From Pycnopodia helianthoides (lineage: Eukaryota; Echinodermata; Asteroidea; Forcipulatida; Asteriidae): a stretch of DNA of 64,000 nt. The translations under genes and the position numbers were made by a program. Below are positions 45,701 through 55,342 of the stretch, one piece after another. Location of the stretch: contig CM063251.1 in the NCBI GenBank assembly GCA_032158295.1, positions 20,767,933 to 20,831,932 of the forward strand. The letters are read 5' to 3'. Within the stretch, counting starts at the first letter, position 1; each line of letters starts with the position of its first letter. The notes under the pieces were generated by a model, which searched no databases, was not told where the DNA came from, and saw only the letters and a list, made by a program, of their open reading frames with translations.

Positions 45701-48009
45701 CCAATATGGATATTGTTTGAACAGCCACAATAATAATATACAAAATAGCCATGTTAAGGTGTGTAGAAACAATTTACTTATTCTCTGTGGCATTTCTTTG
45801 CTTTTCAGATTAATTAAAGAGCTGTTTGTACACGCCAATCAGCAGAAAGGGAGATCCGTGAGTTAAACATTCACATTCCTACTATGCACCAAGTCAAGAC
45901 ACTGCTAGTGAATTATATTTGACTTCTTATATACTGGTTTACTGCAAAACTTTCACACTCAGTTTTCTTGAAACGCAATTTTGCACAGTAGTTGCTTACG
46001 CCCTTTTTCTAGTAACTTTTCGTTACGTCCTTCTTCTGGGAACACTGTATATAAATCTGAGTTCCTTACAGAGACAGCTGCTATGTCAAATGGTTCGAGG
46101 CAAGTTTTTGTATAGCAACCTCTAGATGAGCAAAGGCCCTGGTACCATTGTGCCATACACATCCATTCAGAATTGTGTATGGTAGTTCGCTGCCTCTTAC
46201 TACGCAAAAACTTGTACCAAATTATGTGACATAGCAACTGTCTCTATAGTCTGAGGAATTCAAATTTAGGCGGTATTTAGCAAGTCATTTACCAGATACT
46301 GTTCAAATCTAACTCGCAAATGGCTGATTACTCTGTATTGTCTGCTGCCCTCAGGAGTTTAAGAATTTTCTGTGATCTTGTTATCTTCTCAGGTCATTTT
46401 CATCGATGAGATTGACAGCATCTGCCGCATGCGCAGCTGTCGTGAGGAGGAGCATACGAGACGAATCAAGACTGAGCTTCTAAAACAGATGGAAAGTGCT
46501 GATAATGGACATGAGGCAGAGCAACTCTTCCTGCTGTGTGCCACTAACCGACCATGGGAACTAGACACTGCTTTCCTGAGACGTTTCCAGAAGCGTGTCT
46601 ATGTACCTCTCCCAGACAGGTCATAATCAGCCCTAATCTTTATTCTGAAGTTTTTCTGTCACAAATTACATTACTGGGTCGGCACATTTTTAATAAAAAA
46701 TGAACTGTAAAAAAACTGTAAAAAACAAAAACCAGCTAGCCTCCCCAAATTTTTTATTTTTTTTCAAAAACAATTTCTGTGAATTTCATTTGATTGATTG
46801 ATATCTTTAGAACCTCAAAAGAGAAAATTACTTCAAGAAGATATAAAAATCTGTTTTTGATTAGTGCAACAGCGTGTTTTCCTTTTGACTGTCGACAACA
46901 GCTACCCTGCAGATGAGTAGTGTAATTTGATAGCACTAAGCTTGCAATTGATATAATTAACATGAAACATTTTTTAAAATTTGTTATTATAATGTTTTTG
47001 TTTCTGTTTCAACTCATTTTGAACAGAGAGGCAAGGATTGCAATCCTGAAGATCCACTCGTCTGGTAACCTGACTCTAAGTGATGCTGACATGCAGATTT
47101 TTGCTGACAGGACCGAGGGTTATTCAGGCAGTGACCTGTCTAATGTTATCTTGACTGGTTTATTTGAACCTATCCGGGATATTCAAACTGCAACTCACTG
47201 GATGAAAGGGATCGGTGAGTCATTGATTAGTTTTTCAAAAAGTGTTCATTTAATATAGGAGTCCAATATTGATAAAAGGGACACTTGGGACATTTCACAG
47301 CTAACCTTCACACGTACAAATAGATTTTATGTTAAGTACCACATGTGCCGATTACGTTACTTGTTATTGGCGCGCTGTCTTAAGCTTACACAACAACACT
47401 GGTATATTGGTTTGTGGAATGAAGCAGTCCAGATTTCACCTTGTGATTCTGCTATATTGTGCTCATAATATGCATCCAAATATGGGACTTAATGCATTAC
47501 ATGGTGAGGTATAATCAGTTTGTGGTAACACCATGTGTATATAATTATACCTACTCTGCTGTGTAGATTTGTTCTTTAGAGAACTTGTCCTGCTATTTAT
47601 ACTACTGCTGCGGAGTAGATTTCGGAGTTCAGAAGACTACTTAGTTCAGAAAAGAACTGTCCTGCTTATTAACAACTACCTTGGCGGGGATAGAAAATCT
47701 GCAGGGACATTGGTTTATTAAATGCACAACCAAATCATGGTGTTCTTGTTCATCAGTTTATTTTGGGTTTTTTTGTTTCATTTACTTACTTGTTTGTTTT
47801 TTTCAGATGGGAAGTTTACACCATGTGATGAGAACGCCCCAGGTTGTATTACATCTAAGATGACCCAACTCCCTCCTGAAGATGTCAGTCCAAGAGACAT
47901 GACCCTCCAGGACTTCATGAAGGCCTTAGAATCTTGTCATCATACAGTAACCAGCGAGGAACTCAAGCAGTTTGAAGAGTTTACCAATAATTTTGGTCAA
48001 AATGGCTAA
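36775..48009 (+). CDS. VPS4-like AAA ATPase (nine exons)
   Basis: Probable ESCRT-III-disassembling or related meiotic-clade AAA ATPase. Exons: 36775-36809 (start exon, tentative), 38258-38387, 41610-41730, 42928-43098, 44732-44885, 45809-45857, 46393-46619, 47027-47214, 47807-48009; phases agree throughout and the product is 425 residues against about 440 for VPS4. Residues 1-95 are helical, perhaps a divergent MIT domain. The AAA core has Walker A GPPGTGKS (165-172), pore-loop Trp198 in SWVGESEK, Walker B IFIDEID (222-228), sensor-1 Asn272 in ATNRPW, and arginine fingers Arg283/Arg284 in FLRRFQKR. The tail keeps VPS4 features: YSGSDLS, a short beta-domain-like insert after TPCD, and the final FGQNG (VPS4 ends FGQE). 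All catalytic residues are present, so it should hydrolyse ATP. Divergence from canonical VPS4, especially at the N-terminus, suggests a paralogue. The first exon was chosen because an upstream in-frame TGA, the ATG and a GTAAGT donor give the required phase. Polyadenylation signal at 49017. Confidence 0.88.
37255..37620. mobile_element. Element with CAGGGCTTGAATTT termini (copy 1)
   Basis: It opens GGGCTTGAATTTTACACTGG, holds ACAAGTCCGGCTGTCTTG, and closes with AAGCCCTGCAGTCTTGTGG and CCCAAATTCGAG. Copies at about 43148-43410 and 43614-44030 share the words, in opposite orientation. It lies in intron 1 of the VPS4-like gene. Confidence 0.65.
37890..38215. mobile_element. Nested MITEs: CAGGCCTGGAATT element inside a GGGCCCAATTT-type element
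   Basis: Flanking parts carry AGTGCTTAGCAAATTTG and GGCTGGTAACCTGCTTCTGC, interior words of the GGGCCCAATTT family. Between them, 37951-38115 is a reverse copy of the element at 3986-4153. It ends about 40 bases before the exon at 38258. Confidence 0.65.
38570..39560. repeat. Degenerate tandem repeat with TGACGTCATCGATGACGTCA motifs
   Basis: Three to four units of roughly 230-300 bases each contain a palindromic GACGTCATCGA(T/C)GACGTCATAAC box (near 38633, 39095 and 39390). A second box reads CCATGTGACCTTTACTTCCG (near 38786, 38936, 39237), and a partial unit ends near 39545. It lies in intron 2 of the VPS4-like gene. Confidence 0.75.
39561..41094. other. VPS4-like gene intron 2, unassigned part
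   Basis: No further exon was found here by family resemblance. A G run is at about 40634-40644 next to a (TTA)n-like AT-rich patch near 40540-40620. Short open frames have no recognisable features. Confidence 0.45.
41095..41550 (-). mobile_element. tRNA-Leu/Ser-type SINE interrupted by a MITE
   Basis: SINE words GGACTTGAGCCCACACTCTA and GATAGGAAACACCAG precede 41245, and AGCTTGATGAGTTTGGCTC continues after 41490. They match the uninterrupted SINE at 44230-44425. The interruption is a complete GGGCCCAATTT MITE. Confidence 0.8.
41245..41490 (+). mobile_element. Complete MITE, GGGCCCAATTT family
   Basis: CAGGGCCCAATTTTATAGAG is mirrored by CTCTATGAAATTGGGCCCTG, with subterminal CTGCTAAGCAC pairs. 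The 246-bp length and clear site inside a SINE make this the best reference copy. Others: 23330-23515 (partial), 49404-49569, 50165-50751 and a related one at 60778-60920. Confidence 0.88.
42113..42492 (+). mobile_element. TTAA-flanked MITE, AGGAACATTACAG family
   Basis: Left TTAA plus AGGAACATTACAGAATTGG; right CCAATTCTGTAATGTTCCT plus TTGA, a one-base decay of the target site. It lies in intron 3 of the VPS4-like gene, in the same orientation as the copy at 15919. Confidence 0.88.
42550..42745 (+). mobile_element. tRNA-derived SINE
   Basis: The B-box-like GGTTCGAATCCCACCACAG is followed by a family tail with TGGCATGGGTTTCCCCC and TTTTTCCTCCCACGTCT. It lies between two other repeats in intron 3 of the VPS4-like gene. 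Confidence 0.75.
42778..42912. mobile_element. Small MITE with ACCAGAAAGA termini
   Basis: ACCAGAAAGATATAAATAAC is mirrored by GTTATTTATGTCTTTCTGGT. An inner pair, TGATTCTAGA and TATAGAATCA, adds to the stem. Its right end is 16 bases before the exon that starts at 42928, so it forms part of that exon's acceptor region. Confidence 0.85.
43148..43410. mobile_element. Element of the CAGGGCTTGAATTT family (truncated copy)
   Basis: It holds CTTGAATTTGGGGGGAACAT, CGCAGGGCTTGTTGCTC and, near 43390, CCGCCGGACTTGTCC. The right terminus is lost. Confidence 0.55.
43614..44030. mobile_element. Element of the CAGGGCTTGAATTT family (full-length copy)
   Basis: It opens CAGGGCTTGAATTTGGGGTA and closes with CAAAATTCGAGCCCTG, giving matching inverted ends. 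The interior has GCCGGACTTGTCCGGTCTTG, itself a small palindrome. Confidence 0.75.
44230..44425 (-). mobile_element. tRNA-Leu/Ser-derived SINE
   Basis: On the minus strand it reads GTGGCCGAGCGGTTAAGCGC (type II tRNA A-box region) and GTGTGGGTTCGAGTCTTGGT (B box). A V-type tail containing TACTTTGTCCTTCCG lies beyond. A second, shorter head lies at 44545-44625. Confidence 0.85.
44545..44625 (-). mobile_element. tRNA-Leu/Ser-derived SINE head fragment
   Basis: The minus-strand reading CGGCCGAGCGGCTAAGACCA matches the head of the neighbouring SINE at 44230-44425, with GCTCTGGTGTTCCTGAAAGC. The B-box part is lost. It lies about 105 bases before the Walker A exon. Confidence 0.7.
45299..45702. mobile_element. 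MITE with GGGGCCATTCAGAATA termini (copy 2)
   Basis: GGGGTCATTTCGAATAGTCA is mirrored by TGACTATTCTGAATGGCCCC. CACCCACC words flank both ends, as in 4653-5297. It sits in intron 5 of the VPS4-like gene, about 105 bases before the exon at 45809. Confidence 0.8.
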
Positions 48010-49016
48010 ATATTATTATTTCGAAGGTGAAGACATCAAGTGGTAGAGGTCAGCATATAGGCATACGTAGGGGGCAGGAGGGGGAACTGGCCTCCCAAAT
48101 TTGGGCAAAACAGTGGAGGCAATTCAAGCACAGCAACAAAACAAAAAATTGAACAGAGAAAGCAAAAAATACATTTAACCTGGTATTATAAATCAGTACT
48201 AATGTTTTTATCTGTGTAGACTTGGGCAAATCAACCCCTCTGCCCCCCCCCCCCCCCCCGTCCCCTTTACCAAACAGTCCCCTTATCAGGGATTATACTT
48301 TTTAGACATTTTAATTTGAATTTAGACTTTTTAAAGTCTGCTCGGTAAACACAAAATGTTGTAATTTTCTTCAGATCCTGTTGGTTGATCTGCTTTTCTA
48401 TAACACTGAGGAGACTGCTCCCAAAGCTCCTTTGAGTTTATAAACTCTAGGAGTTAACAAAAGATGAAAATACCACAGTTTCAAGACACTTCCTAAGATC
48501 TGGATCCAAGTTTCAGCCTTTTTTGACAGCAATGACTCTCACCCCTGTCTTATGCCCATGGAGGTCAGGGCTTGTGAAGTTTGAAGAGTTTTAACAATTT
48601 TGGTCAAAATGGCTAAAATAGTCAAGAGAGTTTGAAGTTCAAAAAAACTGTCACCAGAGGACAGTGCACGTCTTCTTAGTAAAATAATGGACATTAGAAT
48701 GAAACAATCATCCACTCTTTTGAAAGCTGCCTTAAATATTTTTAAAGAAATATATTCACCCTGAGTGTTTACCTACATTTTTTTTAAAGCATTCTTGCCT
48801 ACAAGCGCTTGAGGAAACTAATGAATAATAGCCAACCGAGATGGTTCAGCATAACAGGTGGCCAGGAATGTGTGTGTGATGTTGTGTTTCCAAAAACGAT
48901 TTTCCTGGAATCTTGGAATGTTGATTTTAGTTCTTGCAAGTTAGTGAGTGTAAACAAGACCTATAGTTTGTTTTCAGATTGTTGAGGGACGTTAATTTGT
49001 TAAAATGTTCTTTGAA

Positions 49017-49022
49017 AATAAA
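49017..49022 (+). terminator. Candidate polyadenylation signal of the VPS4-like gene
   Basis: AATAAA is 1.0 kb after the stop codon and is followed within 40 bases by T-rich and GT-rich sequence. The 3' untranslated region would include a C run at about 48246-48259. Confidence 0.5.
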
Positions 49023-49124
49023 GTACCCTGGTATGTACATAAGAGTAATATTTCAACTATTGCAATTATTATTTTATCCGATAGTAGCTGGTTGTTACAC
49101 CAGTATACTTGTTTATGTGTGGTG

Positions 49125-49245
49125 TGTTGTCATTTAGCCTATGAGAAAGACTCTGCTAGGGTCGAAACGTCCGGCCGTTAACTATTTTTTTGCACTAATA
49201 CCATAGGCCCTTTTGGTTGGTAAGCAGCTTGCAACAGCTAATACT
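49125..49245 (+). mobile_element. Retroposon 3' fragment with GGGTCGAAACGTC motif
   Basis: AAAGACTCTGCTAGGGTCG is followed by AAACGTCCGG and then TTTGGTTGGTAAGCAGCTTG and CAACAGCTAAT. The same two blocks occur inverted at 50871-50975, and the first block alone in reverse at about 32780. Sequences with GGTCGAAACG are frequent near ends of Penelope-like and LINE elements; the family here is not proven. Confidence 0.5.
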
Positions 49246-49403
49246 ATTTTCTCTCGTTTATGATTCTTGTGATGAAGCTCCCTGTTTAGGCAAATTCAAA
49301 TAACCATATACAGGGAGTCAGCTAGGTGGTGTTTTTGAGTGAAGTAAAGGGCTTGTGCAGTTTTTTTCCTTGGCGAAGATGGACAAAGCCTCGCATCTAT
49401 GAC

Positions 49404-49569
49404 CAGGGCCCAGTTTCATAGAGCTGCTTAAGCACAAGAAGTAGCTAAGCACAACAAAATTAGGCTTACCAGCCAAACTACCATGCCACATGTACAATCT
49501 GTCATTTCTGCTAAGCATGTGATTGTCGAGCAATTTTTTGATTAAGCAGTTCTATGAAATTGGCCCCTG
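49404..49569. mobile_element. MITE, GGGCCCAATTT family (short copy)
   Basis: CAGGGCCCAGTTTCATAGAG is mirrored by TTCTATGAAATTGGCCCCTG. The interior has CATGCCACATGTACAATCTG, also found in the copy at 50165. Confidence 0.85.
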
Positions 49570-49877
49570 GGCCTAACTTCATGGTGCTGCTGACCAAAGC
49601 ACCACATAAGGCAATCCGGCCGTAGCTGTCAATTTGGAAACAGCCTAAGAGCTGATTTAATCAGCATTGCTATGAAATTGGGTACAAGTAAGTTGTAGGC
49701 AGACAAGTTACTATAGAGGGACTGTCGCCATCATCATCATCAGGGTGTGGCTGTACTGCACACGTCATTATTATATTTTATGTGAGGTTTTATTGGAGGC
49801 GCGCTTGTGCAGTACCTGGGTTAGAGTCACAGACACTTATTACCTAGGTATTTTTTATGTCTGTGGTTAGAGTTCAT

Positions 49878-50027
49878 AATAGACCCCCTAGGCATTGGCT
49901 GCCATCGCTGAGGTCAAACAATGGAAACGTGTACGCGCCACGCACAACTCTCAGCCAATAATATGTCTTAATTGACCTCAGTGAGGGCGCTGTTTGGCTC
50001 TTGTGACATTACACGCAGGGGGTCTTT
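49878..50027. mobile_element. Short MITE-like element, ATAGACCCC termini (copy 2)
   Basis: ATAGACCCCCTAGGCATTGG is mirrored by GCAGGGGGTCTTT. The interior has AACTCTCAGCCAATAATATG and GAGGGCGCTGTTTGG, the reverse of words in 10086-10230. Confidence 0.65.
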
Positions 50028-50164
50028 ACCCTGTACAGCCACATGCCTGCTATGATCATGATGGCAGTACACCATTGAGTCCATTTTGGTCTCAATGTTC
50101 ACTTCTTTAAAATGTTTTCAAAACTAACATCAAAAGTTTCTCAAGTAAATTAATCAAAAACGAC

Positions 50165-50751
50165 CAGGGCCCAATTGCATAAAGCTGCTTCAGCAGAGAA
50201 AAAAAACCTAACAATTTGCTGCTAAGCAGAGATGAGCAGGATACCAGTCACGAATAGTACATGTGGCATGGTAGTTTGGCTGGTAACCTTTTTCCGGTAA
50301 GCATAGTATTGTTGTGCTTAGGTACTTTCTGTGCTTAAAGGAACATTACAGAATTGGTAAGAAAAAAACTTGTAAAATTTACTTTTTGATCACAGATTTA
50401 CATAAAACTTACATGGTCTAATGATGATGATAATAGAAAATATTCCTTGAAATATTTCTGTCTGAAATGCCATATTTGATGAGAAATGAATAAACTAATT
50501 TTCCGATTGGAGTTTATCGCTCAGTGAGCGTTTTATTCATTTTTTGATTCTATATGATTTCATGCAAATGTGTAATCGGTTTTTCACTATTTTCTCGTGA
50601 CCCAGATGGCCGATCGATCTCAAACTTCTACAGGTTTGTCAGTTTATGTATATGGTGGATTACATAAAGTACTTACACTGCCAGCAACTGTTTTGTTAGC
50701 AAAACCAATTCTGTAATGTTCCTTTAAGTAGCTCTATGAAATTGGGCCCTG
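50165..50751. mobile_element. MITE of the GGGCCCAATTT family carrying a nested TTAA MITE
   Basis: Outer ends CAGGGCCCAATTGCATAAAG and AGCTCTATGAAATTGGGCCC enclose a complete AGGAACATTACAG element at 50335-50727 in reverse orientation, with TTAA on both sides. Removing the insert and one TTAA restores a normal outer element. Confidence 0.88.
50335..50727 (-). mobile_element. TTAA MITE, AGGAACATTACAG family, nested
   Basis: It is bounded by TTAA at 50335-50338 and 50724-50727. It is opposite in orientation to the copies at 15919, 42113 and 52812. Confidence 0.9.
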
Positions 50752-50870
50752 AAGTGACAGTTGGCCTATAACTGTTTTCTTCTTCGAAGTTCCCGCCTTT
50801 TAATTTGTTATTATTTTTTTAGTAAACTTATTTATTTACAATTTTTATTTTTTATTTTTTCTATTAGCTG

Positions 50871-50975
50871 TTGCAATCTGCTTACCAACCAAAATGACCT
50901 ACGGTACAAATACAAACAATTAATTGTTAATGGCCTCGCGTTTCGACCCAGGCAAACAGAGTCTTAAATTTATAT
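50871..50975 (-). mobile_element. Retroposon 3' fragment, inverted partner of 49125-49245
   Basis: On the minus strand it reads GGGTCGAAACGCGAGGCC, then TTTTGGTTGGTAAGCAGATT and GCAACAGCTAAT, in the same order as the plus-strand copy 1.7 kb upstream. Confidence 0.5.
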
Positions 50976-51059
50976 CGGATCGGGACTCAAACTCAAAAAG
51001 GATTGGTAAATAAAGTAATAATATTAATAAATAAAAGTTTTTGCTTGAGTAAAGAAATA

Positions 51060-51225
51060 TTTAGTCAAGCGGGTTTGCGATCTCCGGATTGAGGTGTGGG
51101 GGGCTCCCTATTTTGTCAATAATACAATTTCCGGATAAAAATATTGCCAAAGTAGTTGGCAGGGCACTGTAATCCGGAGGTCGCTGGTTGAAATCCTGAG
51201 CTTGTCAATTTTTCTTTGTTCAACC
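51060..51225 (+). mobile_element. tRNA-derived SINE remnants
   Basis: At 51061-51095 the motif CGGGTTTGCGATCTCCGGA is a reverse B-box-like core; at 51165-51215 CACTGTAATCCGGAGGTCGC with TGGTTGAAATCC is a forward one. The two face each other, so this may be a rearranged or head-to-head pair. Confidence 0.5.
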
Positions 51226-51329
51226 CTGAATTCATCAAAATTTACCCCATCAGTTTCCTACATGGTTTGTTACTACTACTAATAATAATCAAACAATTAT
51301 AAAACAGGTGTGTCTCCCCAAACCCCGTC

Positions 51330-52130
51330 CACGGAAAAAGCATGTCCAACGAGCACTTTGGTTCTTGGGAGGCTTTTCTCGTTTTAGCCCGCACCTCTTC
51401 CCGCCATTTGTTCTCGCAGTGGAATAAATTAATTCAGGCTTCTGAGATTGACACTTTTACTCAATCAGTTCATTCTGTGCATTGCTTGGACTGTGGGGTG
51501 ACTGTGGAATGTCACCTCATTGAAGATCTTTATTGTTATGCAAATAAGGAGTTTTGCGCTGTTTTCGAAGTACTCATTGTGTTGAATACCACATGACAAT
51601 TCAGATTGGACTTGTCGCTGACTGGATGGGAGGTGGTCACATTTCGGCTCCAACGTGGGATTTGGTCGTCGCATTTTCTGACGAACTTAACTCGTGAATT
51701 TATCAAAATTCTTACCTTGGCCACTCATGTGCATTCAGAAACATATCGACAACAACTGTTGCACTTTTAGAAGTGACAAAGTGACGTTCTTAATGTCAGA
51801 ATTGGCCAAGATTTGAAGTACAAGAACACGAACCTTGCCCATTTTCTGTCACTGGCCAGAAAGTTTGTACTAAAAAACGGCAGATAGGGTTTATTAAACA
51901 CAAAATTCACTGTTAAGCCCTTTGGTACATATATCGTGAGTTCCACGAAGTTCGCTAGCTCTGACTACAGACTTCGAAAGCAAAATGTTAACTCCGGTCA
52001 TGAGCTGCGAGTGGTTGGAGCATGGAGGTACCATGGTTGGAAAGAGCTCCGATGTATCGCAGTTGACTGCTGTGTAAAACTTCACACTAAAGCCGAACAC
52101 ATCGTTCCAACGACATCTTGTTGAGGTAGG
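51330..52130 (+). other. Unidentified possibly formerly coding stretch
   Basis: An 84-codon frame (51342-51596) and following frames at 51590-51770 and 51936-52124 have coding-like composition (balanced codons, few homopolymers) that stands out from the AT-rich surroundings. I recognise no domain, and continuity would require frame changes at about 51595 and 51775. It could be the worn remains of a transposon open reading frame. Confidence that it was ever coding is low. Confidence 0.25.
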
Positions 52131-52811
52131 CTTGGGAATATTACTCAGTATAAGTAATTAATCACCAGGCACGTATAAACAGGGTTCTACCTCCATGGTT
52201 CTGCTGGCCAGGAAAAACCTATAGGGTGGGGCCAGTACACTTACACTTGCAGACACTTACGATGGGAATAATAAGTTTGTCTCCTTCCTGCATACTAAAT
52301 TCTGCATTACTTTGCTTTTACAAACGGTATCATACTTTTTTTTTTCTCAAAGAATTATACATCAGACATACAAAGTGTTCCACATTTTCCATACAGTGTG
52401 GACAAATACTTGACTGATCTTCCAGTTATGCGAGCTGAAAATTTAAATCTGGCTAGATATTGTCTGTGTTGAGGATTATTTCAAAAAGCATCAAATATGG
52501 TTCCATTTCGTATCTTACTTTAAACATCCAGAAGGTTAAAAAAATTAAGTTTATTTTTTACTACACATTCCTTAGTATCATCGTGTAACCTACCTAACCA
52601 GCTACAAATAACTTCATTAGGTAACTTATCTACAAATTTATCACAAAGAACATGCTGACTAATGGAACCCTGATAAACTCGATGAAGCATTCCATTTTAT
52701 CATGTCAAAGGTGTTTTTCAACTTAAGGAACAAAGACCGTCCTCCTATTATCTAACTCCATGTCTTCTATAAAGACATTATACAAGATTGAATGGGGGTT
52801 TTTCAGTTAAC

Positions 52812-53186
52812 TTAAAGGAACATTACAGAATTGGTTTTTGCTAACAAAACAGTTGCTGGCAGTGTAAGCACTTTATGTAATCCACCATATACATAAACTG
52901 ACAAACCTGTAGAAGTTTGAGATCGATCGGCCATCTGGGTCACGAGAAAATAGTGCAAAACCGATTACAATTTTGCATGTGTTATACAATGCATGAATAA
53001 AATGCTCATGAGCGATAAACTCCAATCGAAAATTATTTTATTTATTTCTCATCAAATATGGCATTTCAGCCAGAAATATTTCTAGAGATGTTTTCTACTA
53101 TCATCATCATTAGACAGTGTAAGTTTTATGTAAATCTGTGATCAAAAGTAAATTTTACAATTACCAATTCTGTAATGTGCCTTTAA
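52812..53186 (+). mobile_element. TTAA-flanked MITE, AGGAACATTACAG family
   Basis: TTAA plus AGGAACATTACAGAATTGG at the left; TAATGTGCCT plus TTAA at the right. The interior is slightly rearranged compared with 15919, with a diverged block near 52970-53030. Confidence 0.85.
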
Positions 53187-53479
53187 GCCAGTATTTTAAA
53201 GTATTTCAGCATTGTTTTATGTATAAAGGGAAACTTCCCAGTTCATCCAACACAGCATCATTTGAAATACATCTGTTTACATTCAAAATATATTTATACC
53301 AGTTCATTTGAACAAACTTAGGCTTGATCGTCACCTTTCTTCTAGGTTATTTAAGAGCTATAATTAATAATGGGTTTTAATTAAAGTATCAAATATTTTC
53401 AGAAGTAGAAGTAGGCCTACTGGAGGATAACTTATTGGCAATATATTTTCTATTTTGATAGGCTGCCTTGTTTAAGGTC

Positions 53480-53960
53480 CCAGCATATTAGTGGGGGCTA
53501 GTGCCCCCCCCCCCCCCCCCGTTTCTACATGTTTGACCATAATCTTATAGATTTAGAATGTTTGCTAAATTCCTCTCCCCCCCCCCTTGAACTGTAACAT
53601 TTACAGATTTGTGGGTTGTTTTCTCAAATCAGAGACGGGAATGACTGTGGCAGCTGAAAGCAGTGGACTAAGACGAGGAACGACTTGAGGCAGAGACCCA
53701 GCAGCTCGTGAGTTGCAAATTTTTATGAAGTTTTTTTTTTGTATTTGTTTTAAACAATTTGTTTTTTGAGGGGAGGGGAGGGGCCCCAGTATATTAGGCA
53801 GAGCTAGTGCCCCCCCCCTCTGTTCCTTGATGTTTTGCCATCTTATAGACCTAGAATGTTTGCTAAAGTCCCCCCCCCCCCTTGGACTTAAACTGTAACA
53901 ATGACGGATTTATGGGTCCGTTGTTTTCTCAAATTAGACACGGGAATGACCGAAGCAGCT
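53480..53960 (+). repeat. Two-copy duplication of acceptor plus exon start (about 305 bp)
   Basis: CAGCATATTAG, GGCTAGTGCCCCCCC, TAGAATGTTTGCTAAA, TTGTTTTCTCAAAT and ACGGGAATGAC occur in the same order at about 53482-53645 and 53786-53950. The second copy ends in its own AG acceptor at 53936-53937. C homopolymers within both copies differ in length. Confidence 0.8.
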
Positions 53961-54990
53961 TCAAGCCTTCAAGAGGTGTTGTTGGGACTGTTTCGTGAGT
54001 TGCTGATGGCTCTCGAGAGACTTGGACCAGATAGGAGTGAGGATCTATGGATATGTGGTATGGGTGTGTGTTTTGTCTATGGATCTGGACGTACATTGGA
54101 GGTCGCCAAAGGACCAAGGTAAGGAAAACTTTGCCGAATCCGACCTCCACTTTTTAAGTTCGCCTGTGCGATTCACCTCTTTGATAATTGGTGGTATTTA
54201 TTCCCATTTAAAAAAATTTTTTTAATGCTCTTTAGCAACTGGCAGTAAATACGATCTAGTAAGACACTTTTTAAATACTTTAGGATTTTTATGAAATTTT
54301 CACTGCTCTACAATGGGGATGTGTTTTCACATGATGAAAAATAGTGAATCAATTGAATTCCCATAAAATTCTCTCTTATGAGTTTTGATGGGTCTGAAAG
54401 GCACCAGTGGTTAATTATAAAATACCCTAATTATTTACCTTTCTGGGGGAAAAAAGAAGAAAATAAAAAATAGATTATTGATAGAGCGCAATAGTGGAGG
54501 TCGGATAGCGCAAGTTGACCTTTCCAGATAAAGTGTGACAAGAGTGTGAAGGCTGCAAACGGTAAGAGAAGATCTAACCCATTCTCTTGCAGAGTCCCTC
54601 CCCTTTTCTACCACCCCCACCCCAACAAAGTTCGGCGATCTTGTTGATGTTGTCCTTGCTTGTGTAGCTTTCCAGGTGACTTCACAATGTCTTGGCATTT
54701 CTTGATTTGCATATTGGTCGAAGCCAATGATGCTTTTTAATTAGGAGACTAATCTTACCGGAAATTTCTGTCAGGGTTGATACGTCAAGTCATCAGTTGT
54801 CATGTTTATTTTTATTTGTCATGATTTTATATTTCAAAGAGCGTAATGTTTTTAAAAACAATAGTAATAACTTTAAATATTTCTTCCAAAACAATGAGTA
54901 CTTTGTCAGCAAATAAAGCACAAAAAGGAAATAAAATACAATTCATAAGAGACAGTTTTCCCTTCTACTGCTGCCTTTTCTACTGTGGGC

Positions 54991-55342
54991 ACAAAACCCA
55001 TCACAATAAGTGTTTTAGAAGTAATAGTTCAGTAAAATATTTATGTCCAATCACCATTCATTTGATGATTAATGTTTGACTTAGGAGTATTAAATAGATA
55101 ATTTAGATCAGCTAAATTACTATGTACATGTTCCTAATATCAGCATTACATCAATTCTGAATGTTAGCACAAAACCCACCACCATAAATGCTTTAGAATT
55201 AATCATTCAGTCAAATATTCCTGTCCAATCACCATTCATTTGTTGATTAATGTTTGATTTAGGAGTGTTAAATATATAATTTAGATAAGCTAAATTAATA
55301 TGTACATATTCCTAATATCAGCATTTCATCAATTCTGAATGT
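54991..55342. repeat. Two-copy 178-bp tandem duplication
   Basis: ACAAAACCCA starts copies at 54991 and 55169; both continue through CCAATCACCATTCATTTG, TTAGGAGT and CCTAATATCAGCATT with scattered substitutions. It lies in the long inferred intron of the non-coding unit. Confidence 0.88.

Noticed and set aside
49147..49180. An intact hammerhead ribozyme
   Set aside because: GGTCGAAAC is present but the upstream core reads CTATGAG instead of CTGATGA, and the outer stems do not pair convincingly.
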